Assembly (NCBI RefSeq): GCF_026151205.1
Contig: NW_026971779.1
Location: 20,150-84,149 of the forward strand
DNA: 64,000 nt
Source of the DNA: Bolinopsis microptera
Taxonomy: Eukaryota; Ctenophora; Tentaculata; Lobata; Bolinopsidae
Direction of reading: 5' to 3'
Shown: positions 45,720 through 57,480 of the stretch, in pieces
How the letters are laid out: every line of letters begins with the position of its first letter
Numbering within the stretch: position 1 is the first letter of the stretch
Position numbers and translations under genes: made by a program
The notes under the pieces: generated by a model
The model's input: the letters and a program-made list of their open reading frames with translations, nothing else
The model's database searches: none
Told to the model about the DNA's origin: nothing

Positions 45720-47480
45720 GAAATGTGAACTGGGTTACAAAGGGTGCATCCCCCCAAAAAGAAACCCCGAAATGACTGCGAAGTTCCTTGGGCTTTCTCC
45801 GCCAAAAACCGCAGCTCCCAGAGGAAAAAAATTATTTCATAAAAAAAATGGGGTCAGGTTTTTTTCTTTCAAACGGGACCCGGGAAAGAGTTTTTTTAAA
45901 ATGTGGGACAAAAAATTTTAAAGAAAAGTGGTTTTAAAGGATTTTCAAGGGGGCCAAAAATTGGGGGGGTGGGGCCGTTCATTATTGTAAAAGCTTTTTC
46001 CCTTTGGCTAGCACTAGAAAAGGATTTAAATTACGTCCCCCCCAAAAAAACAGAAACCCCCCGTAAAACCCCTGAAAAGGTGGTTCCCCAAAGGATTGAA
46101 AAAAGACGTGGGAAAAGGTTTTTTGGAAAAAATGTTGCCCCCCTTTTTTTAGCAGCTTGTTAGAATCCCCCCAGCGATCACGTGATTTCAGTTGGGGATT
46201 TTTTTTAAAAAAGGTGAAACACCCCATTTTTTACATACAGAACCCGGGAATCTACGTAAGTCAAACAAGATAAGGGGTTGCAAGTTGCCAGGTAGGAGCC
46301 AGACCAGCTGGTGGGAATCCTGGTTTGGGGTTACGGGAAGGGGTTATACTGGGAACGTGGAGGGAACTCTTGGGGGGCTCGTTGGGGCGACAAAGGGGCT
46401 ACATTAAAGATGTTCCCCCCCCCAGATCAGGAACAACATTTGCGCTTGATAAAAATTACTGCTAGCCACTATCCCCGACTTTTGAAATGCAGGAAACGAA
46501 TCAGCAGTGGCGAGAATAAGTGGGATGGCGATGACGACCCGAAGATGAGGAAAAAGATGAAGATAAAAAAAAGATTTTTGAGGTCGGAGGATTTCCAGTT
46601 AAAAATGCGGGTCCAATAAAACAATTTTTGGAGGCAGATGCGTAAAGACTTAGAATGACTCAGAAGAAGCAAGAGAGCAATACTGTGACAGATATTGGAT
46701 ATTGTGACCGTCAGTTTTGTTCTGCCCTCACAGAACAAAGGGTTTACGTAACAAGATAAAAAAGTCACGGACTTGTTGCCTTACAACCTTTAATCCCAAC
46801 CCAGAGTGGGGCAGTTTTTGATAACCTTTCGGAGGCTTGTAACAGTGCACTTAAAATGGGTCCCCTAAAAACTAGTGATGGTTTCCAGGTCCCACAGGGG
46901 GTGGTTTTTCAAAGGTGTTTGGGCACCCTAAAGAAGGTTTCCTCCCACTAAACCGGACAATGAAATGCGAAAAATCATTTACTCTGGTCCTGGGATGCAA
47001 ATGGTAAATCGAAAATCGCCATGACACCCTTTTAAGATAACTGAAAAAACCTTTGTTGGGAGGAAAAAAGTGGCAAGAAACTCGGCAAAAAAACTCCAAA
47101 GATGATGAATAAAAAAGCAAACTCACCGAGAAAGGAAATTTGAATGATGCCAAGGATCTATGCCTTGGAGAAACGCCCAGGGATTGTAAAAGGACTCCTC
47201 CCTACAACCAAGAAAATAAAGGGGCTACCAGCTGGTTGTGGATCTAACAAGCCTAAAGATGGTAAAAAAATACAGACAAGTTTCGTCAAATAACGGACTG
47301 CTCCCCAAAAAGCTTGTGAAAGCAGTGAGAAACCAGGTTGGTGTGATTGATGGAGAGTGCAGAGAGAGAGGGTGTGATGATGAATGGACGATGGACTGTC
47401 CCCCCCTCCTGGGAACCCACTTCGGTTGGTCCCCCCCTGAATGGAAAAAACTGTAGAACATAATTCCACAACATGTGTGG
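45720..47480 (+). other. Copy 2 of the duplicated block of about 1.8 kb
   Basis: This is the better-called partner of 38620-40480. It preserves GGGGTCAGGTTTTTTTCTTTC (45851), CACTAGAAAAGGATTTAAA (46010), CGATCACGTGATTTCAG (46174), the acidic tract (46541), AAAAAGCTTGTGAAAGCAGT (47306) and a 3' end with ACATAATTCCACAACATGTG (47456). Divergence from copy 1 is spread over the whole length, so the two are separate loci about 7.1 kb apart in the same orientation. The cysteine-module gene lies between them on the opposite strand. Confidence 0.55.
46541..47456 (+). CDS. Acidic-then-basic protein, possibly nucleophosmin-like, in broken frames
   Basis: An uninterrupted frame from 46541 reads EDEEKDEDKKKIFEVGGFPV then KNAGPIKQFLEADA and stops at 46643-46645. 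Before it, in another frame, is WDGDDD. Further on come Lys-rich pieces (AKKTPK near 47090; a frame from 47238 gives NNGLLPKKLVKAVRNQVGVI then DGECRE). An acidic tract followed by basic linkers and a closing G-x-LPK...VRNxxGV/ID segment is the layout of nucleophosmin/nucleoplasmin proteins, histone chaperones of the nucleolus with a small C-terminal helical domain. That assignment rests on weak motif resemblance. No nucleoplasmin core domain is recognised. There are at least three frame changes, mostly in homopolymers. It could equally be another acidic nuclear protein. Confidence 0.28.
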
Positions 47481-50400
47481 GGTGGGTGTATCTTTCAGTG
47501 TCCCCTCACGGAATACAGTGTGAATTTTTCTATTTTGATTTTTTACTTTTCTCATCGGAAAATAAAAGGAACTAAAATAACTCAAACGGTAACTTTTTTT
47601 TACTAAGCGAAGCTTTGTTAAAGGGAGTGAGCTTGAGGTTTGCCTGAAAATTAGGGGGTCCAGAATTATTATTAAAATTAGATGACATTGTATTTTTTTA
47701 AAAAAAAAAGGAAGTTTGGAAAATAAACGTAATGTTTATTTTTTCCCCTTTTTTTTAATATTTTAGGTTAATTTGGGGGAAATATTGAATTATGAAAAAG
47801 TGGGCCCGTATTTTTACATCGCAGTTAAAAATAATCCCCCTTTTAAAAAAAAAATTAAAAAAAAATTTAAAACCCCGCGGAAACTTAAAACAAAATCCCA
47901 AACCTAAATTAAACTTTTAATAAATCGCGATTTTTCCCCCCACATCAAATATTGGGGGTTTTTTCATGAAAAAATGTTGGCCAAAAGACATTTTTTAATT
48001 AATTGTTTTCCTAAAACTAAATTTAATTACCCAGCGCTTTTTCCCAGTAAACAATTCCGCCGAGCCGTTTTTCAACGCCGTTCCCTGAAAATTCGAGTTT
48101 TTAAAAATTTATTTTTTTTTTAAACAGTTATTGACAATTAAAACCCTGAAACTTGCAGGATATTGGTTTTTCTGGGGTCATTTAGAAAGATTGCCCGGCA
48201 AAAGTTGAAGAAAGGCCTTAATATACGTTTCTTTATATCCGATTTTAAAAAATTCTTGGAACCCGGTTTTGGAAAAGATGGAAATAAACCTCCTTGGGTC
48301 ATGAAAAAAATCCGGAAAGATAAATCTCCCAAAATTCTTTTTCTCAAGAAATTTTTTTTTTATAACCTTAAAAATCTTTGTCACTTACAAACCATTATTA
48401 CCTGCCAGGCCCGCCCCTAGAAGTTTCAGCCCCCAAACGCTGCCCCAAAAAAAAAAAAACGGCCAAGATTTAAAAATAACGAATTATTTTTCAGGACCGC
48501 AATTCCCAAATTTACCTCCAACTCCCTCCCGCTTCTGGGCTAGTGTATAATCATCACATCCCTCAATGGGGAAATTTCAAGGAACGGGTTTGGGGGGGCG
48601 ACCAGGGGGACCCCCCTTTTGCCCCCCGGTAAGAAATTGTAAACGAAATTTTCAAACCCGGATATTTGGTTTTACCAACCAATGGGTCCGTTTCTAAAAA
48701 GAAGAAATAAGGTTTTGGGGTTTAGCAAAACTGATGAGAAAAAAAACCAGCCAATCTTTAATGCGAAAATTTCCCTTCAAGGAATTCGCTTTTTTCACTT
48801 CTCTGTTACTGTTTCACTTCTCCGAAGAATTCGCTAATGGGAAACCGCCCCCGTTTTTGTGGTTTTTTGGAACCAGTACCCTTTGAAACTTTCAGTTTAA
48901 ACCCCGACTCCCCCAACCGGTCCCCCGGTTTTTGTTTTGATTTGTTAAATGGCCTAAAATTAATTATGGGAATGGGCCGGGCCCCATTTTCGTTTAGGAA
49001 TATAAACGTTTCAAAATGAGTTGAAACAATTTTGGATCGAAAGGATCCGAACATGTATTCGGTTAAATTTTAAAAAAGGGGCCAATATTTTTAAATTTGG
49101 CAAAATTAACAATAATGTAACTTTTTCCCACCACCAAAGGGGAAACCCCTCAAATTTAAATCTAAATGCGGGTGTGCATTTTCCAGACACAATCGGCCCA
49201 AATTTATAAGAACGGGTTTTAAAACCCACGTTTAAACCCTCTACAGTCCAAAGGGAAAAAGGTTTTATTTGGGCTCAAACCATCCTCCCGGAGGGGAAAG
49301 GCCAAGCTTCCAACAACCCTATTGAGTTTCAAAAAACACAAATCATCTGGATCGAGGTTTCTTCGAAAGCTTTTACATAAATTAGTTTACTTGCAAACCG
49401 TTTAGAAATTAATTTGAAATTTTTAGAAATTTAAAGTTTTAGGGCCCGGACCTTTTTGGATCCACCCTAAAGTTTAAAATGATGCAAAGTGGAGTAAAAA
49501 ATCAAGCATTTTGGGGTTTTTTTATCGTTAGCAAAAAAAGTTTTATTTGGGTTAATTCAAGAAAGAATGGACTTTACAAACAAGTTTTTTGATTTTTAAA
49601 AAAAGCCTTTAAAAAGAAGTTAATCAAATGAAACTTTACCCCCTTTTTTTTTCCCAAAAAACAAAGTAAAAAAGAACGTATTGCAATCAACCCCGGAGAG
49701 GAGATTCCCGTCGGCGATGACGTTTCCCGGCGAGGGGGGAGCAAAGGGTTGGGCCCCCCTTCAAAAAAGACCCCTTCCTTCGCAAGGGAACAAAACAGAA
49801 TACTTCCTTTCCCCAATCCCCCAAAAGAGGCAGGGGGAATTGTTGGGGGCCGGGGAGTCCCACCATGAAGGATTGGAGGGAAGGGGGGGGGGGGGGGGGG
49901 GGGGGGGGGAGGGGGGGGGGGGGGGGGGGGGGGGGGTTGGGGCCCCGGTCAGACTTAACGATAAAAAAAAAAGTGTTTTTTAATTAATAGCAACATAAAG
50001 TGAAAAACTTTTAGAGATAGATAACAAATTAGCTATAAATCTTTCGACCTCTTTTTTCCCCCCGCCCCGCAGTCCCCGCGCCTTGTTTTGTTCCCCCCCG
50101 CCATCCTTTGATGAACAGTGGAGCCCGGGGTAATACATGGGCAAGGAAAACCCCCAGATATGCCTGGGATTGGAACTACGCTTAAAGGAAATTGTTGTGT
50201 TGGTGGGGAACCAATTAATCTGGTACGATAAGAGCCTTTCCAACGTCCCTCCCCCGTCCGCCCCTTCAAAGAACGGGAAAAGGTACGAATCCACTTTCCA
50301 CTTTTCACTTTATGATTGGAAATGTTTCTAGTAACAGTTTTTTATTGAGTTCCAGGGTAAACCGAGAAACTTTTTAAACTGCTAAATTATAATGGTTTTT

Positions 50401-51379
50401 GTTTTAACTAAGTATTAAGTAAGTTGGTTAATAGTGTTGGGCGGCGATACTATGTAGTAATTGTTAACCGTTTTCCTAATAAACAAAGTATACATCATCC
50501 CGAACAAATCTGAATTAAAAAAATAAGCCATCAATATAATTCAAAAATGTTGGCTTCCCCATGAAGTTTTATCACTAAATAGTATTATACCATAATTTAT
50601 AATTTTCCGCCTCAGGATTGGGAATGGAACGCCTGAAGCACTCGTTGGGCGGACGCTAAACAAATACAATCTCCCCATTTTTAGCAAAAGAAGTTGTTTT
50701 TTTTAAAACTGGGACATAGAGCTTGGCTTACGAACGCCTTAATGGTAAAACTGTTAGAGGACAACCCACGTGACCGAACCACCATCTCTCTTCCCCCCCT
50801 CCCTAGGAGACTCCAGATTGGGTATTTAATTTCCTGCAGAGGTTTCGTTTGTTTTGTTTTAATTCTAGTGGGTTTTAGTGGACGTACCCACCAATGCCCA
50901 GTGGACGTTCCCACACCATGCCAGGTAACCTAGACCCTGGCCTTGTAACTCCCCCTCCTGCTAAGCAAAATTGCCGTTTATAAGGTGACGTTATGATGAT
51001 GGTGGGGGAGTTTTGCTAATTATTTTGGGTCGCTGTAAATGTTGTGTTTTTTAATGGAACGTCCATGAAACCAATAAAATTGTAAATTGCCCCCTTGGAT
51101 AAATAAAATTAATGAATTTTATAAATCAGTAAAGATATTGAAACAATTGTGATAACCAACGCCCCTGAATTTGATTTCCACTTGATGTTTTAAACCATCT
51201 GTTGGTCCCCCTGTAGAAACCCTCCGTGGTAAAATAAATAATTATTACTGCCCCTCTTTTACTATTATAATAATTATTTACTATTATGCTTTACTATTAT
51301 GAAAATATTAACGCTCCTTGTTTTACCCTATCCAAAACGTGAGGTCTAGACAAATGATCCAGATGGCTTTTCTTTTCCC
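47481..51379. other. Unassigned sequence of mixed quality
   Basis: It contains unique AT-rich DNA, a poly-G tract at 49883-49936, and a better-called part at about 50300-51340 that looks like intron or 3' untranslated sequence. Short open frames (for example about 100 codons at 49681-49983 and 50033-50308) are low-complexity or cross the G tract and are not accepted. No family is recognised in either strand. Confidence 0.3.
49883..49936. repeat. Poly-G tract (27 G, A, 26 G)
   Basis: There are 54 bases of G broken by a single A at 49910. It is potentially quadruplex-forming. As with the poly-C tract, the exact length cannot be trusted. Confidence 0.6.
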
Positions 51380-53285
51380 CCTTTTTTCCTTTAAAATTTT
51401 CCCCAATTTCCCCCCGAATTAAAAACCAAAAATTTATAAAATTTTTTTTTTAAGTTTTAACCCAAAAACCCGTTGGGGAAAAAAAAAAATTTAAAAAATT
51501 TTAAAAAAAATTTTTTGCCCAAAAAAATTTTTTAAACCCCAAAATCTGGGTAGGGAAAAACCCTGAAAACCCCCTTTTTTTCCCCCCCCTAAAAACCCAA
51601 GGGATTTTTTCCCCCCCGGGTTTGGGTTTTTTTTCCCCCCTGGGGTAAAAAAAGGGGGAAACCCCCCCCCCCCCCAAAAAATTTGGTTTTTTCCCCCCCC
51701 CGTTTTTTAATTTTTAAAAAAGGGGGGGGGGGGGAAATTTTTTTTTTTTGGGGGGGTTTTTTTGGGAAAAACCCCCAAAAAAAATTTGGGGGGAAAAGGG
51801 GGGTTAAAAATTTAAAAAAAAATTTTTTAAAAAATTTTTAAAAGTTTTTATTTTAAAAAGGGGGTTTTGAATAAAACCCCAAAAAGGGTTTTTTTTTTAA
51901 TTTTTAAAATTTTTTTTTGAAAAACCTTTTTAAAAAAATTTTTTTTTTTTTTTTTAAATTTTTTAAACCCCCGGGAAAAAAAAAAAAATTTTTTTTTTTC
52001 CCTTTTTTTAAAATTTTAAAAATTCCCCTTCCGGTGGGGCCCCCCTTTTTTTTAAAAAAAAAATTTTTTCCCCCGCCTGGGGGCCCCAAAAAAAATTTTT
52101 TGGGTTAAAAAGGGAAAAAAAAAACCCAAAAACATTTTAAAAAAAAAACCCCGGGAAAAAAAAAAACCAAAACCCCAAAAACTTTAAACCCCCCCCCCCC
52201 GGGGGGCCCCAAAATTTTTTTTTTTCCCCAAATTTTTCAATTTAAAATTTTCCCCCAAAAAAATTCCCTTTAAAAAAAAAAATTTTTTTTAAAAACTTTT
52301 AAAAATTATTTTTTAAAAATTTTTTGGTTTTTAAAAAATTTGGAAAAATTAAAAAAGGGGGAAAAAAAGGTTTAAAATTTTTTTTTAAAAAAAAAATAAA
52401 ACCCCCCGGGATAAAACCCCGGGAACAAAAAAAATTTTTTCCCCTTTCCCCCTTAAAAAGGGGAGGGGTTTTTTTCTTTAGGGGGAAAAAAAAAAAGGGG
52501 GGGCCCCAACCCGGGGGCCCGGGGGGTTTTTCCGGTTTTCCCCGAGAAAAAACCCCGGGGGTTTTTTTCCCCCTTTTTTTTTTTTTTGGGGGGGGGAAAA
52601 AAACCCTAAAGGGGGGGAAAAAAATTTTTTTTTTTGGATTTTTCTTTTTAAAAAACCCCAAAATTTTTTTAAAATCCCCTAAAATTTTAAATTTTTTTCC
52701 AAACCCCCCAAGGGGAAAAAAACCCCCCATTTAAAATTTTTTTTTTTCCCAAAGTTTTTTCCAAAAAAAATTTTTAAATTTTAAAGGGTTAAAAAAAGGG
52801 AAAGGTTTTCCCCTAAAAAAAAGGGAAAAAATGGGTTTTCCCCAAGGGTAAAGTTAAAAAAAAAAAAAAAAAAACCCCAAAAACCATAAAAATTTTTTTC
52901 CCTTTTTTTTTTTTAATTCAAAAGGGGTTTTAAAAAAATTTTACTTTTTTTTTTCCCCCTTTTCTTAAAAAAAAAAATTTTTACTTTTTTTTTTTAAATT
53001 TTTTTAAAAATAAAAATTTTAAATTTATTTTTTCCTTTTTAAAAAAAAATTTTTAAAAAATTAAAACCCCTTAAAAGGAAAATTTTAATATTTTTTCCCT
53101 TTTCCAATTTTTAAAAAACCTTTGGATGGTTTTCCTATTTAGTTTTTTAAAATTTTTTTCCCCCCCTTTTTCCCCCTTTTTTCCCCTTTGGGGGTTTTTT
53201 TTTTTTTGGGGCCTCCTTTTTTTTTAAAAATTTTAAAAAAAAAAAGGGTTTTTTTTTTTTATTAAAAAAAAATTTTTTTTTGGGG

Positions 53286-53317
<32 letters not shown>

Positions 53318-56300
53318 TTTTTTTAAAAAAAAAAAAAAAGTTTTTTTTTTTAAAGGTAAATTAAATTAAAAATTTTTTTAAAAAAAAAAAAATTTAAAAA
53401 AATTTTAAAATTTTAAAAAAAAAAAAATAAATTTTAAACCCAGGTGAAAAGGTAAAAAAACCCCCAAAAAAGGGCCCCCCCCAAATTTCCCCCCTTCTTT
53501 TTTGGGGAAAAAAAAACCCCCTTTAATAAACCAAAAAACCCAAAAAAAAAAAAATAAAAACCCCCTTTCCCCCCCCCTTTTTGGGGGGTTTTTAAAAAAA
53601 AGGGGGGAAAAAAAAAGTTTTTTTTAAAAAAAACCCCCCCCAAAATTTTCCCCCAACCCTTTTTAAATTTTCCCCCTTTTTTGGGGGGGGGGGGGGGGGG
53701 GGGGGGGGGGCCTTTTTTTAAAATTAAAAAAACCCCCCCAAAAAAAACCCCCCCCAAAAAAAAAAAAACCCTTTTCCCGGGTTTCCCCCCCGGGGGGGTT
53801 TTTTTTTTTGGGGGGGCCCCCCCCCCAAAAGGGGGGGTTTTTTTAAATTTTCCCCCAATTTTTTTTTCCCCCAAACCCCTTTTAAAATTCTTAAAAAACC
53901 CCCCCCCCTTTTTCCCCCGGGTTTTCCCCGTAAAAAGGGGGTTTTTTTTTTTAAAAAAAATTTTTTTTGGGGGGGGGGACCAAAAGTTGTTGGTTTTTTT
54001 TTTTTTAAAAACCCAAAAAAATTTTTTTTTCCCCCCAATTTTTTTTTTTAATAAACCCCTTTTCAAAAAATTTTTTTTTTTTTAGGAATTTTTTTTTTTG
54101 GGGGGGGGGCTATTTTAATTTTTTTTAAAAAAAAAAAAAAAAGAAAATTAAATTTTTAAATTTTAAAATTTTTTAAAAAAGGGGAAGGGTAAAAAAAAAA
54201 AAAAGTTTAAAAACCCAAAAAATTTTTAAAAAAACCTTAATTTAACCTTTTTTAAAATTCCAAAAAAATTTTTTTCCCCCAAATTTAAAAAAATTTCCTT
54301 TTTGTTTTTGGAAAAAAAAAAAGGGGGGTTCCTTTTTTTTAAAAAATTTAAAAAAAAAAAAAAGGGGGGGTTTTCCCCTTTTTTTGGGAACGAAAATTTT
54401 TTAAATTTTTTTAAAAAAAAAAAATTTTTTTTTTTTTAAAAAAATTTTTTTTTTAAAAAATTTAAAATTTTTTTCCCCCAAAATTTTGGGGGGGGGGGTT
54501 TAAAAATTTCCCTTTCTTTTTCCCCCCCCCAAAAAATTTTTTCCGGTTTTTTTTCCCGTTTTAATAACCCCCAAAAAAAGAAAAAAAGTAAAAAATTTTT
54601 TTTTTTTTTTTTTTTAAAAACCCAATTTTAAAAAATTTTTTTTTTTGGGTTTTTAAAAACGTTCCCCAAAAAAGGGGTTTTGGGGTTTTTAAAAAAAATC
54701 CGGAAAAAAAATTTTTTTTTAAAAAAAATTTTTTCCCTTTCCCCCTTTTTTCCCCCCCCCCCCCCAAAAAAAAAATTTTAAAAATTAAAAAAACCCAAAT
54801 TTTTTCAAAAAAAAATTTTTTTGGGTTTTTTAAATTTAAAACCCAAAATAAAAAAAAAAAAATAAATTTTTTAAAACCCCCCGTTTTTTTAAAAAAATTT
54901 TTAAAAAAAAAAAAAAATTTTTTTTTTTTTGGGGCCCCAAAAAAAGATTTTAAAAAAAAAACCCCCCTTTTTTTTCCCCAAATAAAACTTTTTTTTTCCC
55001 CCCCCCTTTAAAAAAATTTTTTTTTTTTTTAATTTAAAAAATTTTGGGGAAATAAAAATTTTTTAAAAATTTTTTTTAAATTTTTTTAAAAACCCTTTTT
55101 TTCCCCCCCCAAAAAGGGGGGTTTAAAAAAATTTTTTTTTTTAAATTAAAATTTTTTTTTTGGGGTAAAAGGTTTAACCCCCTTTTTTAAAAAAAAAAAT
55201 CCCCCTTTTTTTAAAAAAACCCTTCCCCCTTTTTTTTTTTTTTTTTAAAAAAAAATTTTTTAAATTTTTAAATTAATATTTAAAAAATTTTTTTTTAAAA
55301 ATTTTTTAAAAAAGGGGCCCGGGGGCCCTTTTGGGGAAAAAATTTTTTGGGGGGGGGTTTAAATTTTAAAAAATTTTTTTTTTTTAAAAAAAATTTTTTT
55401 TTTAATTTTAAAAATTTTTTTGGGTTTTTTAAAAAAAAAAAAATTTTTTTTTTTTAAAAAAAATTTTTTAAAAAAAAATTTGGGTTTTTTTTTTGGGGGG
55501 GTTTAAAATAAACCCCCCAAAAAAAAAAAAGTTTTTTTTAAAAAAATTTGGAAAAAAAAAAAAATTTTTAATTTATTTTAAAAACTTTTTTTTAAAATTG
55601 AACCGGGGGAGGGGGGAAACCCCCAAAATTTTTAAGGAAAAAAAAAAATTTGGGGGAAAAAAAAAAATTTAAAAAAAGGGGGGGGGGGAAAAAATTGGGG
55701 GAGTTTTTAAAATTTTTAAATTTTTTTTTTTTTTTTAAAATTTTTTTAAATTTTTAAAAAAAAAAAAAAAGGGAAAACCGGGGCAAAAAAAATTAAAAAT
55801 TTTTTTTGGGGGTTTTTTTTTTTTTGGGGAAAAATTTTTGGGAAACCCCCCCCTTTTTAAAAAAAAAAGGGTTTAATTTTGCGGGCCCCCAAAAAACCGT
55901 TTTTAAAAAAAAAAAAAAAAAAAACCCCCCTTTTATTAAAAAAAAGGGAAAAAAAAAAAAAGGGTTTTTTTTTAAAAAACCGGGGGAAAAAGGGGGGTTT
56001 TTTTTTTAAAGGTTAAAAATTTTTTTAAAAAACCCCCCCCCCCCCTTTTTTAAAAATTTTAACCATTTTTTTTTGAAAAAAAAGGGGAAAAAATTTGGGT
56101 TTTTTGGGGGTTTTTTCCCCCGGGGTTTTATTCCCTTTTAACCCCCAAAAAAAAATTAAAAACCCTTTTTTTAAAAATTTTTACCCTTTTTTAAAAATTT
56201 TAATCCCTTAAAATTTTTTTTTTATTTTGGAAAAATTTCCAATTTTTTCCTTTTCCCTTTTTAAAAGAAAAAAAAAAACCGGTTTTTTTGAATTTTTTTT

Positions 56301-56340
56301 CCCCCCAAAAACAAAGGGCCCCCCCCCCCTTTTTTTTAAA
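51380..56340. other. Five kilobases of homopolymer blocks, probably not real sequence
   Basis: Practically every position belongs to a run of three or more identical bases (A/T runs up to about 20, G or C runs up to about 30, as at 53681-53710), with single bases rare. Natural DNA does not have this texture over 5 kb. It resembles a consensus from which most of the information has been lost, each base being stretched into a run. Long open frames appear on both strands (up to 210 codons) but they code only K/F/G/P runs and are meaningless. Confidence 0.75.
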
Positions 56341-57126
56341 ACCCTGTCAAAACTGAAAATGCAACTGCACAAAAGGGGGCAGCCAAATTTAATCCGACAG
56401 TAATTGATTTATAAAGATGTATCATTATGTTCATTTGTATTTACCTAAAAAGAGTAGTAATTGCACGAGACAAAGCCCAGCGTAGGTCTGCTGTAGTATA
56501 TTACCTGGGGACCCCCAGGCTATTATGTTGATTAAACAATAGAGATTTCGGCGGAAATGACAGGCTGAGCGGCCGCCCAGTAACTGTTAGATTATAGAGA
56601 ACTGTAACAATTGATCAGCCCCCGGGAGTTTCAGAACCTTTTTATCTTTACCATGAGATTTTTGGAAGAAACTGTGCAATTTTGGAGAAACTTTGATCAT
56701 TTGTGTTTGAGTCTCCGTAAACATTTTTTGCAGAAGTGCAGGTGGAACCACAACCACACATTGCGGGTAATATAATTTGGTGCGGTCAACTCTACCGTAA
56801 AAAAAACTCAATTAAAACCAGCTTTTCCTTTCCCGGAGATTATGAAGAAAAATTGAAATGGTCTTCTGATTCCAAATCAAAGACACACATACATTTTTTG
56901 TATTTCGGATTCATGGTTTTGGTTTTTTAGCACATGGTCCTTCCAACTATTTTTAAGGGACCAGGCAAACAGTTTTCTGAGCCATCACGCACTCAGATCG
57001 AGTTTTCCGTTTTTCTATAAACCTGGTTCAGTTGATATCCCGGTTATATGCGCAATTTCTAGCACGTCCTTGTGAAATATGAAATACCTTTTACTTTAAT
57101 CGCATTAATAATTTTACGGAGGCATT

Positions 57127-57132
57127 TTTATT
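57127..57132 (-). terminator. Candidate polyadenylation signal AATAAA
   Basis: AATAAA read on the minus strand, about 140 bases downstream of the stop codon of the possible terminal exon at 57275-57390. The word is common in AT-rich DNA, so it only counts together with that exon. Confidence 0.25.
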
Positions 57133-57274
57133 TGAATGGTATTAAAACTTAAACAGCTGGTTTTACTTTTACTTTTTAACATTGTTATCAAAAGTAGACG
57201 TCACCTTCTGCCTGCAATCCCTTTGTACATAATATCCTCTGCCAAAAACTCTAACAACTGAAACACACGTCCTT

Positions 57275-57390
57275 TTAATTTGTGAAACTTAGCATGAAAC
57301 CCCAGTCACGTTGCAACTGCGGCACTTCATCTACCCCCATTTTCAGTATATGTTTCCTTTGTCTTAAAAGCTGATTTTTATTCGCACCAG
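57275..57390 (-). CDS. Possible terminal exon of an unknown minus-strand gene
   Basis: On the minus strand, a good acceptor (TCATTTTTTACCACAG) is followed by an open frame reading GANKNQLLRQRKHILKMGVD then EVPQLQRDWGFMLSFTN and a TAA stop (57275-57277). Composition is that of a normal soluble, charged protein end. AATAAA on the same strand lies at 57127-57132, about 140 bases after the stop, as expected for a 3' untranslated region. The sequence to the right (upstream for this gene) collapses into homopolymers, so no other exon can be seen. No family is recognised. Confidence 0.35.
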
Positions 57391-57480
57391 CTGTGGTAAA
57401 AAATGATACAGTCCCCCCCCCTTTTCCCGGGGGAACCCTCTCCTTTTTATTCACCCCCAAAACTCCGTAAGGCAGGCTTT

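Larger units (their letters stand above)
56341..57480. other. Clean island between homopolymer regions
   Basis: Base composition and run lengths return to normal here. It holds the possible minus-strand terminal exon at 57275-57390 with its poly(A) signal. A second minus-strand frame at 56587-56811 (74 codons, VPPALLQKMFTETQTQMIKV and on) has ordinary amino-acid composition but no recognisable family and no clear acceptor. No SLC34 exon is recognised here. Confidence 0.45.

Noticed and set aside
56587-56811. 74-codon minus-strand frame with normal composition
   Set aside because: No family recognised, no convincing acceptor, and it lies past the poly(A) signal of the neighbouring exon candidate; kept only as a remark.
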